NCBI GenBank assembly: GCA_950295325.1
Contig: OX485805.1
Location: 8,804,501-8,868,500 of the forward strand
DNA: 64,000 nucleotides
Origin: Polytrichum commune
Taxonomy: Eukaryota > Streptophyta > Polytrichopsida > Polytrichales > Polytrichaceae
Direction: 5' to 3'
How positions within the stretch are numbered: the first letter of the stretch is position 1; each line of letters starts with the position of its first letter. Of this stretch, positions 33,164-46,056 are shown one piece after another. Made by a program: the position numbers and the translations under genes. The notes under the pieces were generated by a model. It was not told the origin of the DNA. It did no database searches and saw only the letters and a program-made list of their open reading frames with translations.

Positions 33164-34878
33164 ATCATATTGTTATCAATTATTAATGATATGGTTATAT
33201 ATATGGGATATGTTTTGAAGAATATTGATACGCCTCTTAAAACCTTTCTACCTTAGTTGTTCTTACAATCAATGAGCCTTACATTGAGAGTAAGAATAAT
33301 TGAAGATGAGATCATTTTACTCCAATTAATTGTATTCAAATCATAAGGAGAAGAGAGGATACTAATTTAACACCGAGCATATTAATGAGGCACGGTAGTT
33401 CTCAAGCGAATATAAATTTTCATGATATCGCATTGTAAGTCTTCTTAGCTAATTTACAAAAGAACGACTCACGGCGCGCATCATTTTGGCAACCATGCTA
33501 GGGATTCTTGCCATTAATGTGTCTCGGTGGTTTAAGTGTGAAAGGATGATTTAATGTGTCTCGGTGATTTAAGTGTGAAAGGGACGAAAGCGGAGGTTCT
33601 TGGCGAATGAATTAACTAAGCACGTGGAGAATTACGCCAAGAAGAGCGGATAACCGAAACGTCATATCTACTAAATGAAACTTAGCACGTTCGGAGATAA
33701 TGCGCCTTACTAGTGAGAATGTCAAATGAGAAGAGACATACGGAAGATGACCGGGAGATACGTGATACATTGAATGAATTAAACTTCATCATTTTTTGCG
33801 AGGCGATACTCAAGGAGACTGAAACTCAAGAGAGAATTTATCAAGCGGACATTGAGGAGTCCCGACTTTATAAATTGTGGCAAACAACGGGAGAAATTTC
33901 CAATGAACAACAAGCAAAATTGGAACATTAAACCAAAAGAGACTATAGCGAACAACCAAAAGGAACTAATATCAAGTTGGCCATGGGAATATCCCGACTA
34001 CATCAAAGAATCTAACAAAGCGGAAGAATGGATTAGCACCAACCGATTTCTTGACTTAATGGTATGTATGAACCGAGTATACATCGACCAAGCGTGGAGA
34101 TGTTTTGAAGAAAGAGGGATTGGTTTCATGTACCGATCCGAGTTTGAGAGAAGAATCAAAGACTTACCCGAAGAATTACAAGCCATCATCTTTTCTAAAG
34201 TGTGGAACAAAGGCAAGGATACATAATGAGAATGCATGCCGGGAACAACAAATCAAAGTGGGTACCATTATAATCTAGAATGATTCCTTTACAACTTATA
34301 CTACACACGAGTAATGGTACCGGCTACGATTAAATGAGTCCTTGGTTTGAGAACATCCATTGCCACGATAACTTACGAGAAAGATTAGGAGAAGGATCCC
34401 AAGAAAGACAATTAATTGGACCACTTGAAGCCTCACATATCAAAAGAGGAATTTTGAGAAGAATTGAGAAGACAAACGTGAAATAATCGTATGTGATTGA
34501 TAATCTTGTGAAAGACATAGATACTAAAGGACTTGTGAGTCATTGGCCTTGGGAGTACCCGGAGTTTAGTTGGGACAAAAAAATACTAACTCAATGGGAA
34601 GGAGTAAGGAGGTTCCACGACTTAATGGGAACATGAACAAAGTATATAAGAAGAAGGCAACCAAGAACTTCATCAAGAAGCAAATCGGATTTACTTATCG
34701 ATCGGAGTTTGAGAGGAGAATCTACGAACTACGGAAAAAATTACAAGCAAAGATATTTTCAAGAGTGTGGAATCACGGGAGAATTGGAATCGGAAGTGGG
34801 CTAAAGACGCCACAAGTCATAGAGGGTGCCACTACCCACAAGAGAGATTATTTTACAACTTATACTTTGAAAGAATAA
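33164..34878 (+). mobile_element. Retroelement remains with duplicated gag-like frame
   Basis: Sequence resumes after the nest. TTTTGGCAACCATGCTAGGG near 33494 resembles the start of the internal region of plant Ty3/gypsy elements. Frames 33713-33931 and 33852-34226 encode hydrophilic sequence with SSWPWEYPDYIKESN and YRSEFERRIKDLPEELQ. At 34520-34870 a second copy has HWPWEYPEFSWD and YRSEFERRIYELRKKLQ. So a unit of about 580-620 bp was duplicated in tandem. I do not recognise the protein with confidence. Frameshifts throughout. Confidence 0.45.
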
Positions 34879-36096
34879 TGATCAAACTTTACAACGGTGT
34901 CGGGTAGAGAAGTCTTTGCTTTGGAAAAATACTGGATTTCTAGCTGTAATTAATTTTGGCTTAAGACATAGAAGACTAGGATAATGTAAGAACTATTCAT
35001 CCTTGAATATTATATATACAAACCCATATAAGTTTTGCACATATCTTTAAAATCCCGGATCTCTCTCTAAAATTGTAGTCAAACTTTAAATAACCACCAA
35101 ATTAATATAAATACTCCAAATCAAGAGTATTTTAGCTGTCCAAGGTCCATAGCTCGTAAAAGATCATACTTCCAAATTTAATGTTAGTTGTACATCCCTT
35201 CACTTCAGAGGACGCTCTGGCTTCATATAAGTTTTTATAACGCCAAGTGTTAGTTTTTTGGAAAGCTAACAATATCACACAAATTCTCTCCAAAATTCAT
35301 CTTCAATATCATTACAAAATGTTTTCTATGCTCTGTTGAAGTTGGTACACACTTTCATTCTTGAATCTAATTGGCAGCTCAACATCCTCTCGCCTTAAAA
35401 GCCATAACTCTCTCTTCAACACTATAAATCAAGAAGTATAAAGCTCTATAGAGAGCCGATACAATAATATTTCATTTGTTTAAATTTCATAAACAAAAAG
35501 ACTATACATAAATTTCTACAAGCTTTTAAAGTCATGGTCTTTTAAATTTCATTACAATAAACATTTTTCCACTCTAATACTCATAGAAATCACATATAAA
35601 ATCTAAATAGAGCTTGCTATATCATTTCGGAATCACACCGACAAGACGTACAAACTTACAAAATCTCATAGAAAAATTTTAAGTACACACTGAGTTTTCC
35701 CTCTCCAAATATTGCACACCTCAAAACTCTACCTCCTTAAGAAGTGAGGAGGCCCGACCCCTTAGTGTCCTCCCAAAGTCAATACTAGCCCAAACATATG
35801 TCACATGGGCTTCAACTACCGTATGTGGAAAGCAATGTCGGCAGAAAAGAATTCTCCAAAAAAATGTCGAAAAATAAATAAATTTATTAAGTATTTTGTC
35901 GAAGTCAACAAAAATGAAGTCAACAAAAAGCCGAAAAAAATAAAAAAATCTACATCATGCCGAAATCTTCAATATCACAGCTGTAAAAAATCATCTTATG
36001 AAAAGAAAAAAATAACAAAGTACATCCACATGCTCCACGCCTACCCCAAAATCAGCTGACCACAACCAACCGATTCCTTGCCAACGTCCCTTTCTC
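34879..36096. other. AT-rich intergenic DNA
   Basis: No supported gene. 35700-35790 has 'GAGGAGGCCCGACCCCTTAGTGTCCTCCC', perhaps an LTR edge. The 84-codon frame at 35805 is Lys-rich low complexity. Confidence 0.35.
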
Positions 36097-36456
36097 TTGG
36101 GGATAAGTTCTCCTGCCCATGAGTCCTCATCACACTTCACTTCTTATGCTCCGCTTGTGTTTTTCCATCCGCGCTTTTCCTTCCGTACTCTCTTTGGCAT
36201 GTCTCTGAAGCAAGGGAGCAAGACCGAGCAAGATCGAGGAAGGAAGCAAGACCGAGGACAATTCCGTACTAGTCGTTCAGCAGGCTTTGTTGTTGGATTA
36301 AGAGAGACAGAGTACTGTTTCCCACCCGTGAAGAAACCATCCCAATTTTGCTGGCACTTTAAGCGAAGTTGGGGTTGGAATTTTGAATTTGGGTTTAGGT
36401 TCCTCGGTGTCACCGTGTTCTATCTATGTGGATAGGCTAGGCTTGAGTTCAGTATC

Positions 36457-38075
36457 ATGTCTTTTGTTTTATTTTGTTCAGATGATAAATTATGGATATG
36501 GTGGTTGCAGAACTTTGCATCTCCCCTCAACCAGCTGCAACAGAGGACATGGTTGATGCACTGGAGCCTTTTCATTTTCTTCAACCATGACAATGGACGG
36601 AATGGCATTATTGATCTATTTTTTTCAGAAAGGTGTTTGTCACCATCTCTTCAAGATGTGGGACTGAGTTTCAGAGTTCCGTGTCTCGTTATTTGCTGAA
36701 GCTACAGTGTTAATTAAAGTCTTTGGAAACATTGTGTGAATTGTTTGGTCGAATTATCTGTTGATAAGTAAGGTGTTGGGTGAGCAATTGCAGAGCTTTG
36801 CATTGAAGTTGTATCGGTTGTGGTTCTAGGTATTTGAATGCTATTCAGACAAATGCACATCATTTGTTGCGCTACTTGGCTACTGCTTGTATCGTGAACA
36901 AAAGGAGGAGGAATATGCTGAAGGAACTAATCAAGGTCATCCAGCAAGAGTGGTACACTTACAGTGACCCAATCACTGAGTTTTTGGAGTGCCTCTATGT
37001 TAACTATGACTTTGAGGGAGCTCAGGATAAGCTTCGCGAGTGTGAGGAGGTAAGATTAGGGTTTTCCATTATGCAACAGAGCCGTCTTTTGTTTGGTCCA
37101 CTATTAGTAGACAATATGGAGATCTCTGTTGTCTTACCTCAGCTACCTGCAAGGGCATTGGACCCAAGTGACTGGAAGAGTTCCTGAAATGAAAATCTGC
37201 TTGAGTTTCTTGAACCCTGCATTGGTAATGTCCTACCTCCAAAATGATGCAGATGTTCATTTTCATAGCTGGATCTAGCATTTGAATGTCTCACATAAGG
37301 TTCGGATAGTTGGTAGATTTATCTTGTAATGCATTTGAGGTGGCTAGGAGATGATTGGCATGTGATACTTAATTTATTGCAGCTAACTCTACATCAGTTG
37401 ATTGAACATGTTCTTGGTGTTTTTCCAGTTGATTGTCAACGATTTCTTTTTGGGAAAGCAATTGTCGGAGAATGGATTTGTTACAATCCCCCTGCCTGAT
37501 GAATTTCTTGAAAATGCCCGACTCTTCATTTTTGAGACTTATTGTCGCATCCACCAATGCATCGATATTGGCATGCTTTCACAAAAATTGAACATGAATT
37601 ATGATGATGCGGAGAGATGGATTGTGAACTTGATCCGCAATGCCTGACTAGATGCCAAGATTGATTCAAAGATGGGGACTGTTGTTATGGGAACCCAACA
37701 TCCAAATATGTGAGTTACTCCTGTGTTATCTCCTGCATTCACTTCATTCAGAAAATGTATGAATTTTAAAGTTTTGCATGTTTTCGATTTGAAACAAAGA
37801 TATCATTTTGGATAATCTTTGGAGAACTTTTATAAGGACGTGTTTGTGAACTGACTTGTAAAGTATTTGCTTCATATAGTGGAGTTTGAGGTCATTTTAG
37901 CACTGTGGGAGCTATCAATTGGGAGGTTTGGAATGATTTGCATATCTGTGGTTTTACATATACGAACAAATTATTGAGAAGACAAAGCTCTTAGGTCAGC
38001 GGAGTTACACCCTCACCAGCAGTGTTGCAGAAACTGCAGCTGTTGTTCAAGCATTGATTGTACGGTAATTAATCA
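36457..38075 (+). pseudogene. eIF3 subunit e (INT6) gene copy with introns, 5'-truncated
   Basis: Exons with intact splice sites encode the central and C-terminal part of translation initiation factor 3 subunit e. [19 protein letters not shown] up to 36630 is followed by an intron; then [19 protein letters not shown] at about 36832-37049 with a GTAAGA donor; then, after TTTTCCAG, a third exon (37428-37709: [34 protein letters not shown]). A last piece near 37970-38065 (IIEKTKLLGQRSYTL) completes it. One TGA at 37645-37647 (Arg fits). The N-terminal exons are absent. Because introns are kept, this is a genomic copy and not a processed one. It is either a decayed paralogue or a captured fragment. 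Confidence 0.85.
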
Positions 38076-39651
38076 CAATTTTCTTGTGTAGTGGTGGTGA
38101 GCCTTAAAAAGGTTGAAACCGGGATTCCAATTTATAGTAGGTTGAGATAGTGTGGGTTCTCTTCACCTTCCAGCTGTGAGCAAGGCACCATATTTGCCAT
38201 TTGACTGCCTGATAATGTCAGTTTGTCTGCTTACATTACTTGCTAGTGAGGTGAATTTGGAAGCAGGGCCTTGCAATGTAGTTTACTCAAGGGCATTTGT
38301 AATTTGAAGAGTATGGTCTATGGTCATTTTCTTATTCTATTTGCAACAGTGTAACATGCTGTTGACACGTTTTCTAGGAGGGTTGTCAAGTTTTTTTCCT
38401 AGGGTTGAGTCCAAAAGGTGTGTAATGTCAAAATTAACCTATCCTACTAATACTGCATACACAAACTTAATAATTCTTTGAGTGACTTGTACATATGCAA
38501 GCTCAAACCAAACATAAGTTGCATCAGATGTTATCTCAACAACATGAATTTCACCAGTTTGATCAGGTACAACTTTCTCGTCTGGCATATCTCTCAACTA
38601 TGGTCATTAGTTCAGTACCTCTCCCAGAGGCATACTTTCTACATCCTAGAGGTCTTTCAATTAGGGCGTTATGTACAAAGATAATCTTTGAAATCCAATC
38701 AACTTGCCGAGTATTATACAAATGAAATCTTCAAATTCACAATAACTCCTACTTGCAGAGATAAAGGGCGCACAATATCTTCATTGCCCACTGTTATCTC
38801 GAGATGGATCTCTTTTGAAGACACTTAATTCGTTGCGTCTCATAGATCTTCAAAATATGATGCATGTGCACATAATGCCCTCAGTATATCAACAACTCTG
38901 GAACTGACAGAATTTTTCTAAGTACACGCTTTCTATCTGTATCTACTTACAAGAATGTAGACTTGTGTTGAGTTTCTTGGTCGTCATCTCCAATTAGCAT
39001 ATAATGTTCACTATTTCTTACACATAGCCTTTTGGTTTTAATATTTTCTCAGTGCTATCTAAATATTTAGCAGTAAAGGTATTTATTCAATGGTAGAGTT
39101 AATTTGTAATGTCTCTAGAGATTGTACATTCTACTATGAGTATGTACCACATTCTATGTTCCTACCTCCACCCTTTGTATGTTATAATTTATTTTAAAAT
39201 GTGGATTGAAAGTCGGACAGAAAGTGTAGTTTGTAATTACAAGTTGATTGGTGTTCAACCTCGCTTCTAGATGTAGTCACTTCTGGTTTTCATTAAACCT
39301 CTGATTTGGAGTGCCAAGGTGTTGAGTGGGGGATTTGCATTATCTCTTTGAAGGTTTGGTCCGCACAGGAACTGTGTTTGCGTTCATGCAGTGGTTGGGT
39401 CGAAGTCAAGTGTTTTCCTCTTGTCTCACACCAGGTCATAACTTCATACACTGTATGTTCAAAAAAGTATGTTCATACACTGTATGTATGGACCTCATCA
39501 TAAAAGTTGACATAACGTGGTGTTTACCAAGAGAGTTCTAGTTGAAATATTTGCCTCTGTTTTTGCACAACATCGCTTTTGTTTATAGGTAAAAAATGCT
39601 AAAAGAAAGTGCTACTCAAAAATGCTAAAACAAACATGAAGTTAATGTATG
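38076..39651. other. Intergenic, between eIF3e copy and E2
   Basis: Composition resembles plant intron/UTR DNA. Short frames (38478-38725, 39306-39541) overlap in different registers and carry no recognised motif. A small direct repeat 'GTATGTTCATACACTGTATG' lies near 39450-39490. Confidence 0.35.
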
Positions 39652-39679
39652 TATAAACACCGGTTTCGTTAAAAGTGCA

Positions 39680-40680
39680 CATAAGCATGTGCACTTTTTT
39701 GGGGGATTATTTTTTAATATTTTATTCTCAACTTTTGGAATGATTGCGCAATAAATTCGTACTTTGATACAAATACTTTCAAATAATTCCAAGACAAGGC
39801 TTAAACACTATACGACCATCATATTTATATTGTGTTTCATTTTTTTTATAAAAAAATTAGATTATGAAATAAATCAAAGGAATAAAACACATCCATTTGT
39901 GTATAGCTTAAAATATATTATTTATAAACTTAATGAAAAGTGCGACACATACACCTCACCCTTGGACCAAACACATGAAAATAAATTGAAACTAAGTGAC
40001 ACAACACTTGTTTCACCATAAAAGTAATAATATTGAAGTAGATGGTTCCAAAAAAAATAACGACATACTTGTGTCATCTTATATTGAAATATCAATATAT
40101 AATATAACAAACATTTTTCTTTCCAAACTATATATATCTATATAATAAAATATAAATCTGAACTAAAATAATTTTAACCATCCAAAGAGTCTAAACCTAA
40201 ACCTAGAGAATACATATTTTTTCGTACATCTGGATGTACCAATGCATATTCTTCAAACTTTGTTGCTCCAAATATACTAGCATTTACTTCAAGTTCTTCA
40301 TCATAATTGTGTCCAAAACTTCGTTCAACATATTTGTATTTAACAAGATCTTGTGTATAAACATGAATAACAATTTCTTGAATAATTTCTTTTTTGGACT
40401 ATGCTTTAGAATACCATACTTTGTTCTTCATCCACAGATAAGTAGAAATCTTTAAAAGCACATGCTTGTCATCGCGTGTGAGAAACCATCCATAATCCTT
40501 AAAAGCATTCGAAGGATTCAAATGTTTATTCGGGGGGCCCTGGAAGGCCCACCCCCCTTGTCCCGCATGATATCACCTCCAACCTCACTTCATTCAAGTA
40601 CACATAAACCATTTTAAAGACATAAAAATATCCTTTAAACACATTACGTTTTAAGCAATCACAACAAAAATTAATTTTCT
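39680..40680. other. Left interior of E2, no gene
   Basis: AT-rich, frames of 62-85 codons without motif. Confidence 0.35.
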
Positions 40681-40684
40681 CACT

Positions 40685-41735
40685 AAGGATGAAGCATGTG
40701 TTTCACCTCTAAGCACCAGCTTAAGGAGAAATTCAAATTTCTTAAGGAAGGTGAGGCATGTGCCCCACAAAAAAAAAACAAATTCAAAACATATAATTTT
40801 GTTTCATAAGGGTGAGGCATGAGCCTCACCTCTAAGCACAAACTTAAGGAGAAATTCAGATTTTTCAAAGAGGGTGAAGCATGTGTCTCACTCGAAAAAA
40901 ATAAATTCAAAATATAAAATTTTATTTCATAAGGGTGAGGCATGTGCCTCACCTCTAAGCACAACCTTAAGGAGAAATTTAGATTTCTCAAGGAGGTGAG
41001 GCATGTGCCTCACCTTCAAAACTTAGAATTTTGTTTCATAAGGGTGAGGCATGTGCCTCACATCTAAATATAACCTTAGGGAGAAATTCATATTTCTCAA
41101 GAAGGGTGAACCATGTGCCCCACCCGAAAAAAACAACTTCAAAACATAGAATTTTGTTTTATAAGGGTGAGGCATGTGCTTCACCTCTAAGCACAAACTT
41201 AAGGAGAAATTCCGATTTCTCAAGGAGGGTGAGGCATGTGACTCATCTTCAAAACTTAGAATTTTGTTTCATAAGGGTGAGACATATGCCTCACCTCTAA
41301 CCATAACCTTAGGGAGAAATTCAGATTTCTCAAGGAGAGTGAGGCATGTGCCCTACCCGAAAAAAACAAATTCAAAACATAGAATTTTGTTTCATAAGGG
41401 TATGACATGTGCCTTACCTCTAAGTACAAGCTTAAGGAAAAATTCAAATTTTTTAAAGTAGGGTGAGGCATGTGTCTCACCCCCAAAAAATAAATTCAAA
41501 ACTTAGAATTTTGTTTCATAAGGGTGAGGCATGTGCATCACCTCGAAACATAAGCTTAAGAAGAAATTCAGATTTCTCAAGGAAGGTGAGGGATATGTCT
41601 CACCCAAAAAAAAAATATTAAAAATATTTAGAATTTTTTTTCATAAGGGTGAGGCATGTGCCTTATTTCTAAGCACAAGCTTAAGGAGAAATTCACATTT
41701 TTCAAGGAGGGTGAGGCATGTCCCTCATCCCCAAA
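40685..41735. repeat. Array of about 18 GTGAGGCATGTGCCTCAC palindromes
   Basis: Copies every 48-63 bp from about 40690 to 41710, embedded in two alternating spacers (an 'AATTCAAAACATAGAATTTTGTTTCATAAG' type and an 'AAGCTTAAGGAGAAATTC' type). Many are one or two bases from perfect dyad symmetry. The peptide-like frames on both strands (RHMPHPYETKF and similar) come from the repeat. Confidence 0.9.
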
Positions 41736-42726
41736 AAAACAAATTCAAAACATTTGCCTTAATTTGAAAGGAAGAGAAGTGATACAATATTTTGTAATCA
41801 AGAATGAAGAAAATAAAATTTAGCAATACGGATGAGTAATACCGATTTTGAAGGGTTATATAAGGGTAAACATCATATATTCCAGAGTTTGAAAAATGAG
41901 GATGAGGCATTTATTACAAAAATTTCATAGTATGAACTATATGTACTAAGTATATTGTAATCTTTTGTAATAATTAATAAATTGTGTTGTTTTGAAAAAC
42001 GAAATCAGACTTAGATTTGAATCCCAAAAAATTGAAGAGTTAAACAATTATATGAATAGAGTGTTGAATTGAAGTACATTCTGAATAAAGTTGAAAATAA
42101 ACGTAAAATATGTAAAATATGATGGTATTTGAATATTGAATAAGAGTTGGTGTTGAAGCGCCTACATAAGTTGAAAGTAGAGTCGAAGATCAGTTGAGCT
42201 GCAAATGAAGACATTAGAGTTATTGGAGAGTGGATTGAATGCAATAAGATGATAGAGAGCTGAATGATCAAAATTTGCAGCAATAGGTTAGACGGTGTAG
42301 TACTAGAAAAACTTCTGAACTTTTGAGGAATAATAATTAGGAGTGAAGAGGTACCATCGGAGGGAAACAAGAAGGTGTTGGAGTAAGAGTTGTAGGAGTA
42401 AGAGGCGCCGAAGTAGATCCGTGTTGGAGAAGAGCGGCGGCTAAAAAACTTGACCTAACCCTAAGCGGCGTTTTAGGGTTTAGGGTAAACGTTTATTTTT
42501 TAATTTTATATGTGTGGACAAACTTTGTATTGGTCTATCATGTACAGATTTAAGAAGTTACACTTGAATTTTTTTAGGTGGGCCGGTGGCATTATTCTAC
42601 TCATACGTACTCATTATTTAGTTTTTTTGGAAATAAAATAGAATTTCTATAAATATTTAATCTAATATATATAAATATTATAAATATAATTTCAAATATA
42701 ATTTATTATAATATCTTATAAAAAAC
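41736..42726. other. E2 interior without recognised gene
   Basis: AT-rich; a minus-strand frame of 119 codons at 42011-42370 is Ser/Leu/Ile-rich with no motif. A telomere-like 'TTTAGGGTTTAGGGTAAA' word lies near 42470-42488. Confidence 0.35.
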
Positions 42727-42840
42727 AAGATTTAAAGGGGTGAGGCATATGCCACACCTTGTGGAGCCGTAATTAGTTTTTATTCAAGTTTTAAGGGGGT
42801 GGGGCATATGCCTCACCGTGTCAAGCAGTAATTAGTCGAG
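42727..42840. repeat. Two further GGTGAGGCATATGCCTCACC units
   Basis: Palindromes at about 42736 and 42797 in a unit with 'AAGTTTTAAGGGGGTGGGGC' before and 'TTGTGAAGCAGTAATTAGT' after; the same unit recurs five times at 49023-49335. The two groups bracket the 6.2-kb gene-bearing segment. Confidence 0.9.
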
Positions 42841-44542
42841 GAGGAGTGCCTATAGGCCTTTCCCGAAATGCCGTCCTCTCAGGCGGCCACGTCACCTCAG
42901 AATTTTAGGGTTTTCGAGGAGAGTTCATGTCTGCACTTCGATCGCCGGCTTCTTCGATTGGATTGAAGGCACAACAATTGCGGCTTGAGAGCGAGGCCTG
43001 TAATTGAATTTGGGCGCAATTGCAAATTTCTCACTGTCATTCAATCCTCTGAAATCATGGTCGAAGATCATTCTGCTTAAGGTGTGAGACTGCACCGCAT
43101 TTGTTGTTGACCTCGAATTTCGTGTCTTTCAGCAATCGGGACAGTGTTTGTCAATTATGTTATCTCAAATTGATAAAAAGAAGACGGAGAAGAAGAAGAT
43201 CAGATTGAGGGGATTTTGAGGTGGTTGTCTTGTGGATTTTTAGGGTTTAAGGTTACGCTCGAGGTGGATGATTGCTTCGATGTGAAGGCTCCCTAATTTC
43301 GTTTCTTTGAGCAATTGAAGCATTTTTTTTTTTTGGTTATCTGGATCATCCGAAAATGATCAATGTGTCAAAATCCAGTATCGGCGTAAGTATAATTTGA
43401 GGTGGTTAGGTTGGTGTGGATTTTTAGGGTTGAGTTTCTCAGGGTTTAAGATCGAGGAAATAAAGGAGATGAACAAGCTGTTAACAGCTTGGAGCTGAGC
43501 GATCAGATGGGAAAATTTGGAGAACTTCTTTTGAATATTGAAGAACATGTGCACATTTCTGGTTATGTGGGTCATGGGAAAATGATTAAAATGTCAGAAT
43601 CCAATACATGATTGAGAGTAATTTGAGGTGGTCGGGTTGGGTGGATTTTTAGGGTTGAGATTCTCAGGGTTTAAGATCGAGGAACAGCGGAGATGAATGG
43701 GCCGTTAACAATTTGCTTGGGGTTGAGGCATTAGGTGGGAAAATTTGGAGAAGTGCTTTGGAGCATTGAAGAACATGTTGAGTAAGTTTTGGTGACTCTT
43801 GAAGTGAGAGAAATGAAGGGCAGCGGGAGCGAGGGATTGGCGGGGCACCCGCACCGCGATCCATTTAAAATCTCAGGTTAATATTCACAACGTCCTCACT
43901 TCTCCATGAAAATTGTCTGTGGTCAACTTCACCTCCCTCCTACACAAAATCAATCATGTAAGTATAATCAAACACCCGAGGTTAAATCAAGAATGGCTAT
44001 CTTCAGATTATTTTAAATTGATGGTTTCCTGTACTTGGGCATGCAGGTGCTTCTATGTCTTTCAGAAGCCAACCCTCCCAACGCAGACTGCATGTTTCGT
44101 GGAATCCAATGTGATTGCAAATTTGGAATCAATCAACTAATTGGTGGCTGCCAAACACCACAGTAATTGATTGATTTTCTAGTTGGTGTGAATGCAAACG
44201 AAGGATGATTAGCTAAGATGAATTATGCTTTATGGGCGTTGAAGGTTGACAAGGGCCAACTCAAATTTTCTGATAATGACTATGCATCTTTTCAGGTCCC
44301 GATCACGACATTTTTGTTAACCCAGCCCTACTTCCTCTTGTATCACACCATTTCGAATATGACTCTTCGAAGGCTGGGCCATGCAATTAAAGTAATTTCT
44401 TATCTCTTAATCCTTTTGTAAGTAGTTAATAGATCTTTGGATGAGTGATTGGGCTGCAACCTATCTCTTGTGAAAAATCATATTGATGACTAGTGTCGTA
44501 AAAGGAATCTCACATGTGCACATATACTTGTCAACATTTCAG
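42841..44542 (+). other. 5' part of a captured gene segment and local duplications
   Basis: From 42841 the base composition changes to that of a plant gene start (GC-richer, 'GAGAGCGAGGCC'). 43205-43330, 43380-43560 and 43615-43800 are three diverged copies of one stretch ('GTGGATTTTTAGGGTTGAG', 'AAGATCGAGGAA', 'GGGAAAATTTGGAGAA'). It may be the promoter and first introns of the BTB/BACK-type gene that follows. Confidence 0.4.
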
Positions 44543-46056
44543 GCTGAGGCAGCTCTAAGTGAAATTTTTGTAGATTTGCCTTTTCATCTTTTCAAGGCAA
44601 GCATTGACCATCCCGAGCTCACCGTTCCAAGGTAGATACAAATTGCTGTGAATCTTTTGCTGCATGGTTCATTGAAGACTTAAGGGCTCCTATCCTTGGA
44701 AGAAGATGGACACCATTTTGATTGGTGGCACTCTATTGGTTGTTTATCATGTTCTATTATTACTAATTATGCTTTTACATCTCAATGTCTTGTGCAGTGA
44801 AAGGCAGTTATGTGAAGCATTGTTATTATGGTATGAAAATCGAGAACAAGGCCCACTTCGTGAGGACTCAGTCCTTCTGTTTCAAAAGGTCAGCTTTTGA
44901 AGGGTCTCACTTCCCCACCTTCATATTTACTGTCTGCATATTCATTCTATTTCACTGCATGATTCATTGTTAGCTCTTTAATTGTTGGTGGACAAACCAT
45001 TCTGCTGGTTCTGACTCGTTGTGCTGCCATTTTGTTGGGGGTATTTTATTCTGCTTGCTCAAATACAGCTGAACTTGCTATCGAGTATTTTTTAAGTGAG
45101 TCCTGTTCTCTTTATCTGTGATTTAGTTTCTCTCTGTGGAACTGTTTTTTTCTGTAACCTCAATTGTGATAATCAGCTATGTTCACTTACCTCAAGATAT
45201 GCGCCTTGATCATTAAAAGAAACCTATGACTTCAAAGTTCATTGTTGCAAATGAAATTTTTCTTTTAGACCAAATATAAAAAGTTCTCAAGGCATTCAAG
45301 CCAGTGAGAGAAACTACAAAGTTGAAGAATATTATTCACATTTCAGAACACTTGCAGGTTTTATTCTCTGCAAACTGCTGATACTCTTCCAGTTTCCATC
45401 TTTTTCTCACTTGGTCTTAAACACCATGAAGATCTTAGAAGTCATATTGAAACGGTTTTTAGGACATTTATCCAGACTTTTCTGAGAAGTATTGCTGCTA
45501 AGGTGATGCAGGCCATTGGGAGAGTGAGGCAGTTGATTTAAGTATTGAAGTTGTAGATTGTGTCTTGCTCTTCACTTCATAGTATAAACAGGAGACTATG
45601 AACATTTTAGGGTTAGTCTCCTGGTGATGAGCACATGCATTCATTGCGCTTCATGTTTTTAGAATTGGGTTCTGGTCATTTTTAGAATGTGCCACATACT
45701 AGAAGAAAATGAGCAAATCATGCAATTATAATGTATTAATGAGGAATTTATTATGTTGATTCAACATGTTATATGTTTTGTACATGGTAATTATCCCTCA
45801 GGAGATTTGTGATGTATGCAGGAATTGGACCAATCAGGGTGCCAACAAATTACATTTGACCTCTTGCTATCTTCCTCAGCACAGGCTCCAAAATTTCCCA
45901 AGTATAAAGTACTGGATTCTCCAGTCAATTGGATTTGAAAACAATGGCCTGATATTCCAGTGTTTGAAAACCTTAAAAAGCTCAATTTGTCTCAATGTTG
46001 GCGCATCGACTTTCAAATTGTCCCCAATTCCAAGCAATAAACAATACCTTTAGTTG
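44543..46056 (+). pseudogene. BTB/BACK (and LRR)-like gene fragment with introns
   Basis: Exon 44543-44631 (ATTTCAG| to CCAAG|GTAGAT) encodes AEAALSEIFVDLPFHLFKAS. Exon 44798-44888 (TGTGCAG| to CAAAAG|GTCAGC) encodes ERQLCEALLLWYENREQGPL. They join in phase to ...TVP-SERQ, and the pattern fits the BACK helix repeat C-terminal to BTB domains in plant BTB/POZ proteins. 45.80-46.03 kb adds EICDVCRNWTNQ and, in another frame, PVFENLKKLNLSQCW, a leucine-rich repeat consensus, with one TGA. Sequence then passes directly into the Pif1-like frame. BTB domain itself not seen. Family call moderate; gene incomplete. Confidence 0.5.

Noticed and set aside
40683-41767. Several frames of 66-102 codons with repeated HMPHPYETKF-like peptides on both strands
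   Set aside because: They are translations of the palindrome array; present on both strands with the same periodicity.
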